Assembly: GCF_028622875.1 (NCBI RefSeq) | Contig: NZ_CP117709.1 | Span: 4,095,001-4,159,000, forward strand | Source of the DNA: Streptomyces sp. MMBL 11-1 | Lineage (GTDB): Bacteria; Actinomycetota; Actinomycetes; Streptomycetales; Streptomycetaceae | Length of the DNA: 64,000 bases | Reading direction: 5' to 3' | Shown: positions 17,110-25,223 of the stretch, one piece after another | Position numbering within the stretch: the stretch's first letter is position 1 | Layout: the number at the start of each line of letters is the position of its first letter | The notes under the pieces: model-generated | Told to the model about the DNA's origin: nothing | Databases searched by the model: none | Seen by the model: only the letters and a program-made list of their open reading frames with translations | Translations under genes and position numbers: made by a program

Positions 17110-17320
17110 CCACGCGCGAAGTTTCTTCCGGATTCACCCGCTGGAGGGGGCGGGCGGCGAGGTTCAGTAAAGTTCGGCAGCGTTGCCCCACGCCTCACCC
17201 TCCGTCCCCTACGCCCACCTCGTCCTCTTCCTCACCCCTTCCCCACGCCCCTCCCCACGCCCCTCCCCACGCCCCTCCTCCCTCCTCCTCCTCCCTCCTC
17301 CTCCGAACGAGGTCCCGACC

Positions 17321-18619
17321 GTGTCTGCCGCCCCTGCCCCTGCCGCTCCCCCGCACCCCGCCGTCTGCGTCGTGGGGATCGGCGCGGACGGCTGGCACGG
17401 GCTGTCCGGTACGGCGCGGGAGGCGCTGTGCGCGGCGGAGGTGCTGATCGGCGGGGCGCGCCAGCTGGACCTGCTGCCGCCGGAGTGCGCCGGTGCCCGG
17501 GTGAGCTGGCCGTCCCCGCTGAGGCCGGCCGTCCCCCGGCTGCTCGCGGAGCACCGGGAGCGCCGGATCGCGGTGCTGGCCAGCGGAGACCCGATGTTCT
17601 ACGGCATCGGGCGCGCGCTGGCGGAGGAGCTGGGCCCGGAGGGGCTGCACGTGCTGCCGCACCCGTCGTCCGTCTCGTACGCCTGCGCGCGCCTCGGCTG
17701 GCCGCTGGAGGACACCGAGGTCGTGACGCTGGTGGGCCGGCCGGCGGCACGCCTGGCGGCGTCGCTGTACGAGGGTCGTCGGCTGCTGGTCCTGAGCGCG
17801 GACGCGAGCACGCCCGCCACGGTCGCCACGCTGCTCACGGCCCACGGCTTCGGCCCCAGCCGGCTGCGGGTGCTGGAGCAGCTGGGCGCCGAGGACGAGG
17901 CGTACGTGGACGGCTTGGCCGAGACGTGGGAGCAGCCCCCGGGGGACCGTCTGAACGTCATCGCGATCGACTGCCGGGCGGCGGCGGACGCGCTGCGGCT
18001 CGGCACGGTCCCGGGCCTCCCGGACGAGGCGTACGAGCACGACGGCCAGCTCACCAAGCGCCACGTCCGGGCCGCGACGCTGGGAGCGCTGGCGCCCGCG
18101 CCGGGAGAGCTGCTCTGGGACGTGGGCGGCGGCTCCGGCTCGATCGCGATCGAGTGGCTGCGGGCGCACCCGTCCTGCCGGGCGGTGAGCGTGGAGCGGG
18201 GCCCGGCACGGGCCGAGCGGATCGCCCGCAACGCGGAACGCCTGGGCGTCCCGGCCCTGGAGGTCGTCACCGGCCCGGCACCGGCAGCGCTGGCCGGACT
18301 GGAGGCGCCGGACGCGGTGTTCATCGGCGGCGGCCTGACCGCGCCGGGCCTGCTCGACGCGTGCTGGGAGGCGTTGCGGCCGGGGGGCCGGCTGGTCGCG
18401 AACACGGTGACGCTGGAGTCGGAGGCGCTGCTGGCCGGGTGGCACAAGGCGCACGGCGGCGAGCTGGTGCGCCTGGCGGTGGCCCACGCCGTCCCGGTCG
18501 GCGGCTTCACCGGCTGGCGCCAGGCCATGCCCGTAACGCAGTGGTCGGTTGTCAAGCCCCGGCCGGTCATCAAGCCCTCGGGCTCCGGGGCACGTTCGTA
18601 CAAGGGAGATCGATCATGA
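17321..18619 (+). CDS. cobL: Precorrin-6Y C5,15-methyltransferase (decarboxylating), CbiE-CbiT fusion
   Basis: This bifunctional cobalamin-biosynthesis enzyme methylates precorrin-6Y at C5 and C15 and decarboxylates the C12 acetate. The CbiE half covers about residues 15-215 (VCVVGIGADGWHGLSGTARE near the start, then ASGDPMFYGIGRALAEELG). The CbiT half covers about 225-400 with LLWDVGGGSGSIAIEWLRA as the SAM-binding loop. I chose GTG at 17321 (432 aa): the longer frame from 17183 only adds a translation of a pyrimidine-rich tract. The Shine-Dalgarno is weak. The TGA overlaps the cobM ATG (ATGA). Confidence 0.93.
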   Translation: MSAAPAPAAPPHPAVCVVGIGADGWHGLSGTAREALCAAEVLIGGARQLDLLPPECAGARVSWPSPLRPAVPRLLAEHRERRIAVLASGDPMFYGIGRALAEELGPEGLHVLPHPSSVSYACARLGWPLEDTEVVTLVGRPAARLAASLYEGRRLLVLSADASTPATVATLLTAHGFGPSRLRVLEQLGAEDEAYVDGLAETWEQPPGDRLNVIAIDCRAAADALRLGTVPGLPDEAYEHDGQLTKRHVRAATLGALAPAPGELLWDVGGGSGSIAIEWLRAHPSCRAVSVERGPARAERIARNAERLGVPALEVVTGPAPAALAGLEAPDAVFIGGGLTAPGLLDACWEALRPGGRLVANTVTLESEALLAGWHKAHGGELVRLAVAHAVPVGGFTGWRQAMPVTQWSVVKPRPVIKPSGSGARSYKGDRS

Positions 18620-19365
18620 CGGTGTACTTCATCGGCGCGGGCCCCGGCGCGGCCGACCTGATCACGGTGCGCGGCGCGCGGATCCTCGCCGCCAGCCCGG
18701 TCTGCCTGTACGCGGGCAGCCTGGTCCCGGTGGAGCTGCTGGCCGAGTGCCCGGAGGGCGCCCGCCTGGTCGACACGGCGAACCTGGACATCGAGCAGAT
18801 CACCGCCGAGCTGGTCCGGGCCCATACGGACGGCCACGACGTGGCGAGGCTGCACTCGGGCGACCCGTCGGTGTTCAGCGCGGTGAACGAACAGATGAAG
18901 CGCCTGGACGAGGCGGGGGTCCCGTACGAAGTGGTCCCCGGCGTCCCCGCGTTCGCGGCGGCGGCAGCGGCGTTGAAGCGCGAGCTGACGGTCCCGACGG
19001 TCGGCCAGACGGTGATCCTGACCCGTATCGCGCAGCGCGCCACGGCGATGCCGGAGGGCGAGGACCTGGCGACGCTGGGCCGCAGCGGCGCACTGATCGT
19101 GCTGCATCTGGCGGCGCGGTACGTGGACCGGGTGGTGGCAGAACTGCTGCCGCACTACGGGGCGGACTGCCCGACGGCGGTGGTGGCGATGGCGTCCCGC
19201 CCGGACGAGATCATTCTGCGCGGCCCGCTGGACTCGATCGCCGAGCAGGTGAAGGCGGCGGGGGTGATCCGGACGGCGGTCATCATGGTGGGCCGGACGC
19301 TGGGCGCGGAGCAGTTCCGGGACAGCCACCTGTACGCCGTTGGGCGGGACCGGGGGGAGTGCTGA
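18616..19365 (+). CDS. cobM: Precorrin-4 C11-methyltransferase
   Basis: This 249-aa enzyme transfers a methyl group from SAM to C11 of precorrin-4. Family marks are VYFIGAGPGAADLITVRGAR at the N-terminus, DVARLHSGDPSVFSAVNEQ, YEVVPGVPAFAAAAAALKRE, and a C-terminal GVIRTAVIMVGRTLG. Full length is present. It is translationally coupled to cobL, with GGGAG about 8 bp before the ATG. These are the only corrin-pathway genes in view. Confidence 0.95.
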   Translation: MTVYFIGAGPGAADLITVRGARILAASPVCLYAGSLVPVELLAECPEGARLVDTANLDIEQITAELVRAHTDGHDVARLHSGDPSVFSAVNEQMKRLDEAGVPYEVVPGVPAFAAAAAALKRELTVPTVGQTVILTRIAQRATAMPEGEDLATLGRSGALIVLHLAARYVDRVVAELLPHYGADCPTAVVAMASRPDEIILRGPLDSIAEQVKAAGVIRTAVIMVGRTLGAEQFRDSHLYAVGRDRGEC

Positions 19366-19378
19366 CGACGACGGCCCG

Positions 19379-19942
19379 CTATGGACCGTGCTCGGCTCCG
19401 CGGATCGTCGTGACGGACAGGAACGGGTCGGTCGGCGGCACCAGTTCTCCGGTCGCGACTTCTGCGAGGTGCGCCGGAGCGTCTCCGCGTTGCAAGGCGG
19501 TCACGTACTCGACGGTCTGGGCGAGGGAGAGCGCCGGCACGCTGCGGCGCAGGGTGTGCATGGCGTGGATCCTTCCCCGCGCCTCGGCCACCGCCCGGAC
19601 CTCGTCGTGCAGTTCGTCCACCGCCGTCCGCGTGGCCTGTCCGCGAATCCGGGACCGGTAGTCCGCCTCCCACGCGTCGGTCACTGAGGCGACGACCCCG
19701 ATCCAGTGCAGGCTTCCGTCGACGCGGTCGACGAGGTACGGCCCGTTCCCGGCCAGCATGAGGTTCGGATCCCGGGTGCGCAGATACTCCTCGGAGGTCC
19801 AGAAGACGATCCACACCAGCTCGTGCCGCTCCACGTCCGACACGGCCATGCGCATCGGGTTCAGCCCAGCCGACAACTGCCGTTGGTAGTCGCGTTCCAG
19901 CTCTTCCTCAACGGTCCGAACCGCGGCATCTCGCTCGATCAC
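19379..19942 (-). CDS. Imm35/YrhB-type protein
   Basis: The 187-aa product from GTG 19942 begins with the Imm35-like helix (ERDAAVRTVEEELERDYQRQ) and contains HELVWIVFWTSEEYLRTRDP followed by LAGNGPYLVDRVDGSLHWIG, the core of Imm35/YrhB immunity-like proteins. A longer frame to 20179 exists but its extra N-terminus looks non-coding. The C-terminal half is a helical extension beyond the family core. No polymorphic toxin gene is nearby, so it is an orphan immunity-like protein. It is divergent from the HTH gene at 20185 and convergent with cobM, leaving only 13 bp. Confidence 0.7.
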   Translation of the reverse strand: MIERDAAVRTVEEELERDYQRQLSAGLNPMRMAVSDVERHELVWIVFWTSEEYLRTRDPNLMLAGNGPYLVDRVDGSLHWIGVVASVTDAWEADYRSRIRGQATRTAVDELHDEVRAVAEARGRIHAMHTLRRSVPALSLAQTVEYVTALQRGDAPAHLAEVATGELVPPTDPFLSVTTIRGAEHGP

Positions 19943-20067
19943 CCGGTCAGCATCCCGTAGGGACTTCGACGTCGGCCACCAGGTTTTCCGCCCGCTTCGA
20001 CGGGCGGCCGTATCCCCGTTCGGGTGGATCTTGAGCCGATGGTCCACCGCGAACTGCGCCCTGCGGT

Positions 20068-20089
20068 AGCGTGATTGCGTTATCACGCT
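20068..20089. promoter_or_regulatory. Perfect inverted repeat between the Imm35-like and HTH genes
   Basis: AGCGTGAT (20068-20075) and ATCACGCT (20082-20089) form a perfect 8-bp inverted repeat around a 6-bp spacer, about 96 bp before the HTH gene ATG. The centre is AT-richer than its surroundings. It is a candidate operator, perhaps for the HTH protein itself. Confidence 0.5.
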
Positions 20090-20184
20090 CTGTGTGCACC
20101 CGCGCATGGGGCGGCCCCCGGTGGTGTTCGTCGCACCGAGCCGAGGGCCTTCACCCAACGAGTGGAACCAGGAGTCCACGCAGG

Positions 20185-21372
20185 ATGCTTTGGCATGCTA
20201 TCGCGCCGTCTCGGCGCTACACGAAGGCTTCGCACGATGTCGTGCGTCATCCGCGTCTGTGCAGTGACGCGAAGGTTCTGATTCTCTACGTTCAGGGGTT
20301 GCCGGACGGCGGCACGGATCTGGCGTTGTCCGAGCATGCCCGGAATCTGGGTATCAAGGGGCGGGCGTTCCAGCGGGCCAAGGAGCAGTTGGTCCTGTGC
20401 GGGTTCGTGCATGAGCGGCGGGTCTGCGGGGACCGGGGGCGTTGGGTCACTCAGCAGGTGTTCGCCAACGTGCCGATGGCCGAGGGGGACGTCCTGGCGC
20501 TGTGGTGCGACGCGGGTATCGGCGTCGGTGTCGGTGTCGCCTCGTCTCCGAGTACGCGGTTTCCGACCGTCGGTCAGCCGGGGCCCCGGACGGCCGGTCA
20601 TCAACTACCGGTGGACGAAGAACGGGAGAAGAACTTTCCCCACCCACCCACCGAAACCCCGGACGCGGACGCGGAAGTGCCTGTGGCACCGCTGACGGCT
20701 GAAGAGGCGGAGGCCGAGCGGGTGTTGTTGTCGCTGCGGCACGTGAGCCGTGGTCTCCGCCTCGGTGTCGCCGAGGCTCGTTCGCTCATCGCGCAGACGG
20801 TGGAGTGGCTGCGGCGCGGGGTCTCCGGCGGCGAACTGCGACAGGTGCTGAGCAGCAACCTGCCGCACGACGGAGTCCGGTGCGCCGTGGGGTTCCTGCG
20901 GCACCGGCTGGAGCAGAAACTGCCCGAAGCCGCCATCCCCGCACGCCCCGACGCCGAGCCGCAGCGTCCGCCCTCGGACCCACCGCCCCCGCCCCCGCCC
21001 GCCGTACCCCGGTACGTCGCGCCCCTCGTCACCTGCGCCGGGCCCGGGGCCGAACACGTCTTCCGTTCCATGGCCGGGGAAACCGAGTGCCCCGACTGCC
21101 AGCAGGCCGCCGCCTGGGCCCGCTGGGCCGAGCACCGTATCGCCGACCTCGGGGGCGACGCCGATGACTGGCAGGCGCAGGAGCGGCTCGGCGGGTGGCG
21201 GGGGCGGTTGGCCGCGGCCACTGCCGCTGCCGCCGCCCGGCAGGCGAAGGCGCAGGCAGATGCGGACGCCGATGCGGGCACGGACATGGACGCGGACGCG
21301 GACACCGATGCGGACGCGGACGCGGACGTGACCGTGCCCGGCGGCGAACCAGTCGCTGCCGGGCACGGATAA
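20185..21372 (+). CDS. Helix-turn-helix DNA-binding protein with acidic Asp-Ala repeat tail
   Basis: This 395-aa protein starts MLWHAIAPSRRYTKASHDVV and continues with a winged-helix-like region (LSEHARNLGIKGRAFQRAKE, then LVLCGFVHERR), typical of Streptomyces helix-turn-helix proteins resembling plasmid replication-initiator domains. A Pro-rich linker, a small CPDCQ segment and an alpha-helical part follow. The tail is a repeated Asp-Ala tract encoded by GCGGAC/GCAGAT hexamers (about 21260-21330). ATG 20185 was chosen over 20071 because the conserved part begins there. The stop codon TAA sits inside the first unit of a 25-bp tandem repeat. The true function is unknown. Confidence 0.75.
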   Translation: MLWHAIAPSRRYTKASHDVVRHPRLCSDAKVLILYVQGLPDGGTDLALSEHARNLGIKGRAFQRAKEQLVLCGFVHERRVCGDRGRWVTQQVFANVPMAEGDVLALWCDAGIGVGVGVASSPSTRFPTVGQPGPRTAGHQLPVDEEREKNFPHPPTETPDADAEVPVAPLTAEEAEAERVLLSLRHVSRGLRLGVAEARSLIAQTVEWLRRGVSGGELRQVLSSNLPHDGVRCAVGFLRHRLEQKLPEAAIPARPDAEPQRPPSDPPPPPPPAVPRYVAPLVTCAGPGAEHVFRSMAGETECPDCQQAAAWARWAEHRIADLGGDADDWQAQERLGGWRGRLAAATAAAAARQAKAQADADADAGTDMDADADTDADADADVTVPGGEPVAAGHG

Positions 21373-21440
21373 CAGGCCCTGATGCGGCCTCGGATAACAG
21401 GCACTGATGCGGCCTCGGATAACAGGCACTGATGCGGCCT
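21366..21440 (+). repeat. 25-bp tandem repeat x3 spanning the stop codon of the HTH gene
   Basis: Three almost identical 25-bp units start at 21366, 21391 and 21416 (CGGATAACAGGCACTGATGC plus GGCCT). The TAA stop (21370-21372) lies inside unit one, so units two and three are copies of the gene end. Only 18 bp separates the array from the convergent flotillin stop at 21459. Confidence 0.92.
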
Positions 21441-21458
21441 CGGCAGAGGCCTCGCGCG

Positions 21459-22916
21459 TCAGCCCTTGATCTCGATCTCACCGTTCTTCGAGGTCGAGGA
21501 GCCCGTCTCCTGGGCGTCCGGCGTGGCGGGAGCGGGCACCGTGCTCCCGACGCGGTCCTTCAGGTTCTGGAGGAGGGACGTCATGTCCACCCCCGTCGTC
21601 GAGGTCAGCAACTCCATGCCCTGCGCGACGTTGTCGGTCACCGTGCGGGCCAGCTGGCTCGCGCCGTCCGTGGAGATGACCGTCATCTTGTCGATGGCGC
21701 TCAGCGGCTCGGAGGCCTTCGCCACGACGTTCGGGAGGACCTCGACCAGCATCTGGAGGACGGCCGCGTCGCCGTACTGCGCGAACGCGTCGGCCTTCTT
21801 CTGCATGGCCTCCGCCTCGGCCGCACCCTTGGCGGCGATCGCCGCGGCGTCCGCCTCACCCTCGATGCGGACCGCGTCGGCCAGCGCCGAACGGTGCAGC
21901 TTCTCGCCCTGACCGGTCAGACGCGAACGCTCCGCGTCGGCCTCGGCCTCCTTGACCTGGGCGATGCGGCGGGCCTCCGCCTCCTGCTCGGCCTGGTAGC
22001 GGGCGGCGTCCGCGGGCTTACGGACCTTCGTGTCCAGCTCGCGGTCGGTCAGCGCGGCCTGGCGCTCGGCGACCTTCTCCTGCTCCTGGAGGACTTCCTG
22101 CTGCCGTGCGGCCTCGGCGAGCGGACCGGCGGCGTTGGCCTTGGCGGCGGCGGCTTCCGTCTCGGCCTTGATCTCGGCCTGCTTCAGGTAGTACGTCCGC
22201 TCGGCGATGGCGATCTCCTCGGCCGCCTTCAGCCGGGCCTGCTCCGAGGCGCGCTTCGCGATGGCCTCGGCGATGTCCGCCTCCTGCTTGGCGCGGGCGG
22301 CCTCCGGGCGGCCGAGGTCCTCCAGGTAGGAGCCCTCGGTGGTGATGTCCTGGATCTGGAAGGCGTCCAGGATCAGGCCCTGGCCGGAGAGGCTGGCCTC
22401 GGCCTCCTCCGCGACCTGCCCGGCGAACGCGGCCCGGTCCCGGATGATGTCCTCGACCGACATACGGCCGACGATCGCGCGGAGCGCGCCGGAGAGCACC
22501 TCCTGGGTGAAGCCGACGATGCCTTCCTGCTGCTGGAGGAAGCGCTGGGCCGCGGCGCGGATCGCGTCCTCGCTGCCGCCGACCTTGACGATCGCGACGC
22601 CTTCGAGGTTCGACTTGACGCCGCGCAGCGTCACCGCGCCGCGCACGGCGATCGGGATGTGCCGGCTGGACAGGTCCAGGGTGAACTTCTGCTGGACGAA
22701 CGGCACGACGAAGACGCCGCCGCCCACGACGACCTTCTGGCCGCTGTTGTCGATGCTGGTCTGTCCGGTGACCGGATCCGTCGACTTCTTGCCGCGGCGG
22801 CCGGTGATGATGAACGCCTCGCTGGGTCCGGCCACCTTGTAGCGCGTGATGACGACGAGGCCGAGCAGAACGAGGAGTACGACGATGCCGATGACGGCGA
22901 TGACTACTGGACTCAT
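21459..22916 (-). CDS. Flotillin-like SPFH protein
   Basis: This 485-aa membrane-associated scaffold has one N-terminal transmembrane helix (about residues 3-25), an SPFH/PHB domain (about 28-200; DNSGQKVVVGGGVFVVPFVQ and RMSVEDIIRDR), and a long Glu/Ala-rich coiled coil (about 215-385) typical of flotillins. It ends with a helical region (LPNVVAKASEPLSAIDKMTV) and a disordered tail. Flotillins organise membrane domains as oligomers. Its partner NfeD lies 142 bp upstream on the same strand, the usual pairing. Confidence 0.93.
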   Translation of the reverse strand: MSPVVIAVIGIVVLLVLLGLVVITRYKVAGPSEAFIITGRRGKKSTDPVTGQTSIDNSGQKVVVGGGVFVVPFVQQKFTLDLSSRHIPIAVRGAVTLRGVKSNLEGVAIVKVGGSEDAIRAAAQRFLQQQEGIVGFTQEVLSGALRAIVGRMSVEDIIRDRAAFAGQVAEEAEASLSGQGLILDAFQIQDITTEGSYLEDLGRPEAARAKQEADIAEAIAKRASEQARLKAAEEIAIAERTYYLKQAEIKAETEAAAAKANAAGPLAEAARQQEVLQEQEKVAERQAALTDRELDTKVRKPADAARYQAEQEAEARRIAQVKEAEADAERSRLTGQGEKLHRSALADAVRIEGEADAAAIAAKGAAEAEAMQKKADAFAQYGDAAVLQMLVEVLPNVVAKASEPLSAIDKMTVISTDGASQLARTVTDNVAQGMELLTSTTGVDMTSLLQNLKDRVGSTVPAPATPDAQETGSSTSKNGEIEIKG

Positions 22917-23058
22917 GGGATGTGTCCCCCCTGCCTCCCGTGGGGGACGGCAGATTGTTGTGTAACTGGGCGGTGCGGTGGAGTTGTCGGTTGCGGTGGA
23001 TGCGTGACGGGCGGGTGCGTGAGGGTGGGTACGGGGGAGAGGCCCGGTGGCCGCGTGG

Positions 23059-23568
23059 TCAGCGCTCCACCGGGCGGACCGCGACCGACGTGGTCGACAG
23101 CGCCTCTTCCACCCAGATCTCGGTTCCGCGCGCGACGGGCGTGGCCGACTTGGCCGCGTACTTCACGGGCTGGCCTCCCAGCCGCAGCAGCACCTCGCCG
23201 TAACCGTCGGCCGGGATGGCCGTCACGACGGACCCCGAGGTGCCGATCAGGTCGGTTCCACGCGGGGTGGTGTGCGTCTGGTCGCGCATCAGGGCCTTGC
23301 TGAGCTTCCAGGTGAGCCATCCCGCCACGAGGCCGGCGGCGACGCCGACGACGGTGGCCAGAAACGTTCCCGCGCCCGTCGAGCCGAGCACGACGGCCCC
23401 GCCGAAGCCGAACATCGAGATGAAGCCGGCGATCACCGGAAGCGAGAGCAGCCCGTCGAAGAGGCCGTCGAGAACACCGTCGAGGAGTCCTTCGAGGACC
23501 CCGCCGAAGATCAGGGAGAGCGCGAGCAGCACGATCCCCGCAATGCCGAGACCGAGAAAGATGGTCAC
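23059..23568 (-). CDS. NfeD-like membrane protein
   Basis: The 169-aa product has three predicted membrane segments (VTIFLGLGIAGIVLLALSLI; LPVIAGFISMFGFGGAVVLG; TFLATVVGVAAGLVAGWLTW) and a soluble beta-rich C-terminus (GTSGSVVTAIPADGYGEVLL, then RGTEIWVEEALS), the short NfeD layout that accompanies flotillins. I chose GTG 23568 because GGGGAG lies 7-8 bp upstream and the hydrophobic segment begins there; the longer frame to 23673 adds a repetitive Gln/Gly/Pro tract. The start overlaps the stop of the small ORF at 23565-23666. Confidence 0.85.
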   Translation of the reverse strand: MTIFLGLGIAGIVLLALSLIFGGVLEGLLDGVLDGLFDGLLSLPVIAGFISMFGFGGAVVLGSTGAGTFLATVVGVAAGLVAGWLTWKLSKALMRDQTHTTPRGTDLIGTSGSVVTAIPADGYGEVLLRLGGQPVKYAAKSATPVARGTEIWVEEALSTTSVAVRPVER

Positions 23569-23666
23569 GCGATCACTCCCCTGCCGCTGCTGCCCCTGTG
23601 GCCCCTGTGGCTCCTGTGGTCGACTTCCCCCGAGCGTTTTCCGTCGATCTGGCTGGATGATCCCAT
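23565..23666 (-). CDS. Putative 33-aa basic leader peptide coupled to NfeD
   Basis: Reading leftward, ATG at 23666 follows GAAGGAGG at 6-bp spacing, the best ribosome-binding site in this neighbourhood. The frame runs 33 codons and ends at TGA overlapping the NfeD GTG (GTGA). The peptide starts MGSSSQIDGKRSGEVD and ends with His-Arg-Gly repeats (HRSHRGHRG). It is Arg/Gly/Ser-rich with no membrane segment. It could be a coupling leader or a real small protein. Conservation is unknown; the call rests on ribosome-binding site and overlap. Confidence 0.5.
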   Translation of the reverse strand: MGSSSQIDGKRSGEVDHRSHRGHRGSSGRGVIA

Positions 23667-23705
23667 ACAGCACCTCCTTCGGTCACTGCCGGGTTCCGGC
23701 AATCT

Positions 23706-24191
23706 TTATGCGTCTTTGATGCCGGACAGCCGGTCCGTGAGCGTGCTGAGCGACTGGAACGTCGCACCGAGCAGGGCCACGTGCTTCCAGCGCAGGACCC
23801 CGTCCGGGCCGATGAGGAAGACCGCCCGCCGCACCCCGATGCCCGGCGCGGAGACCCCGTACGCCCTGGCGGCCTCCCGGCCCTCGTCGGCCAGCAGCGG
23901 CATGCGCAGACCGAAGGAGCGGGCGAACGACTCGTGGCTGTCCACACCCTGTGGACTGATTCCCCAGACATCGGCGTCGAAGCCCTCGAAGGCCTCCATG
24001 CCCGAGGAGTACGAGCACAACTGCTTCGTGCAGACGCTGGTGTTGTCCCCGGGGTAGAACGCCAGCACCACGGACCGGCCGCGGGCGGACGACAGCCGGT
24101 AGTCGGCGCGCTCGAAGGCGTCGCCCGACAGGACTCCGCCCGGGAGAGTGAAGTCCGGTGCGGCGCTGCCGAGTTGAGGGCCTGGTGCCAT
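23706..24191 (-). CDS. Peroxiredoxin (AhpC/TSA, BCP-like)
   Basis: This 161-aa thiol peroxidase carries APDFTLPGG near the N-terminus and FYPGDNTSVCTKQLC, with the peroxidatic Cys at residue 54 and a second Cys at 59 as in BCP/PrxQ types. GIGVRRAVFLIGPDGVLRWK follows in the C-terminal half. It reduces hydroperoxides in the cytoplasm; the electron donor is not shown. ATG 24191 has AAGGAG upstream. A longer open frame upstream is an antisense shadow of the hydrolase and phosphatase genes. Confidence 0.93.
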   Translation of the reverse strand: MAPGPQLGSAAPDFTLPGGVLSGDAFERADYRLSSARGRSVVLAFYPGDNTSVCTKQLCSYSSGMEAFEGFDADVWGISPQGVDSHESFARSFGLRMPLLADEGREAARAYGVSAPGIGVRRAVFLIGPDGVLRWKHVALLGATFQSLSTLTDRLSGIKDA

Positions 24192-24386
24192 GGGAGGCTC
24201 CTTCGCTGTCGTATACGGGGATGGCGCTGAGGGCACGGTTGGTTCCGCGACCGTGACCGTACAGTGGACGCACTCCGCCTCCGTCGCGCCGTCGGCCCGG
24301 CGGTCCGTACGCCCATCCGCAGCGGCCCCGGCACCGAATACGGGGCGAGGGGGCAGCCCGCTCCGCACCCGGACCTGGAGGTACGC

Positions 24387-25139
24387 GTGGCCCAACGACC
24401 GCCGTCGGCAGCGGTTCTCGTCCTGCACGGGGGCCGCGAGACCGGTACGGAACCCCCGCCGTCGGGTCTGCTGAATCTGCCCGGCACCCGGATGCGCCCC
24501 TTCGTCCGGGCCCTCGCGCGGGCCACCCGCGCGGCCGGCGAGGACGTCCTCGTGACACAGGTGCGGTACGCCCACCGGGGCTGGAACGGCAGTCGCGCGG
24601 ACCCCTTCCACGACGCCGTGGGCGCCCTCGACGCGCTGCGGGAGGAAGCGGGCGATGAGCTGCCGGTGGTGCTCCTGGGCCACTCCATGGGCGCGCGCGC
24701 CGCCCTCCGCGCCGCCGGGCACCCCTTGGTGCGGGGCGTCGTCGGGCTCGCCCCCTGGTGTCCCCCGGGAGACCCGGTCACCCAGCTCGCGGGCCGTGAC
24801 GTCGTCCTCGTCCACAGCAACCGGGACCGGATGACCAGCCCCCAGGCCACCCAGTCCCTCACCGCCCGGGCCCGTCGCGCCGGAGCCCGTAGCTGCATGG
24901 TCACCGTCCGGGGCGGCGACCACGCCATGATCCGCCGGGCCGCCGCCTGGCACCGGCTCACCACCGCGCTGGTCACCGGACTTCTCGGTTCCGGCAGTCT
25001 GCCGGGCCGGGTCGGCGAGGCCCTCGGCCTGCCGCCCACCGCCGAGGCCACCGAGGGCACCCTCGACCTGGACGCCGATCTCGTCGGCCCCGGCCCCGGC
25101 CCCGGCCCGTATCCGGACCGGACGGGCGCCCCGCGCTGA
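24387..25139 (+). CDS. Alpha/beta hydrolase
   Basis: The 250-aa protein has the alpha/beta hydrolase pattern: VLVLHGG oxyanion region, nucleophile elbow LLGHSMGARAALRAA (Ser in GHSMG), VVLVHSNRDRMTSP for the acid loop, and RGGDHAMI for the catalytic His. The substrate is unknown. The GTG start at 24387 has GGAGG at good spacing. A Gly-Pro repeat (GPGPGPGP) marks the C-terminus. It diverges from the peroxiredoxin gene. Confidence 0.85.
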   Translation: MAQRPPSAAVLVLHGGRETGTEPPPSGLLNLPGTRMRPFVRALARATRAAGEDVLVTQVRYAHRGWNGSRADPFHDAVGALDALREEAGDELPVVLLGHSMGARAALRAAGHPLVRGVVGLAPWCPPGDPVTQLAGRDVVLVHSNRDRMTSPQATQSLTARARRAGARSCMVTVRGGDHAMIRRAAAWHRLTTALVTGLLGSGSLPGRVGEALGLPPTAEATEGTLDLDADLVGPGPGPGPYPDRTGAPR

Positions 25140-25223
25140 CCGGCCGCGCTGCGGATGCGGTACGGGAGCGGGCGGCCGACGATGGAGAACCGGGAGCCCG
25201 ACCCGACGACGGGAGGCACGTCC

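Noticed and set aside
17183..17320. Longer N-terminus for cobL
   Set aside because: It would translate a pyrimidine-only tract (PRPSPRPSPRP, poly-Pro) with no homology; GTG 17321 starts just before the conserved domain.
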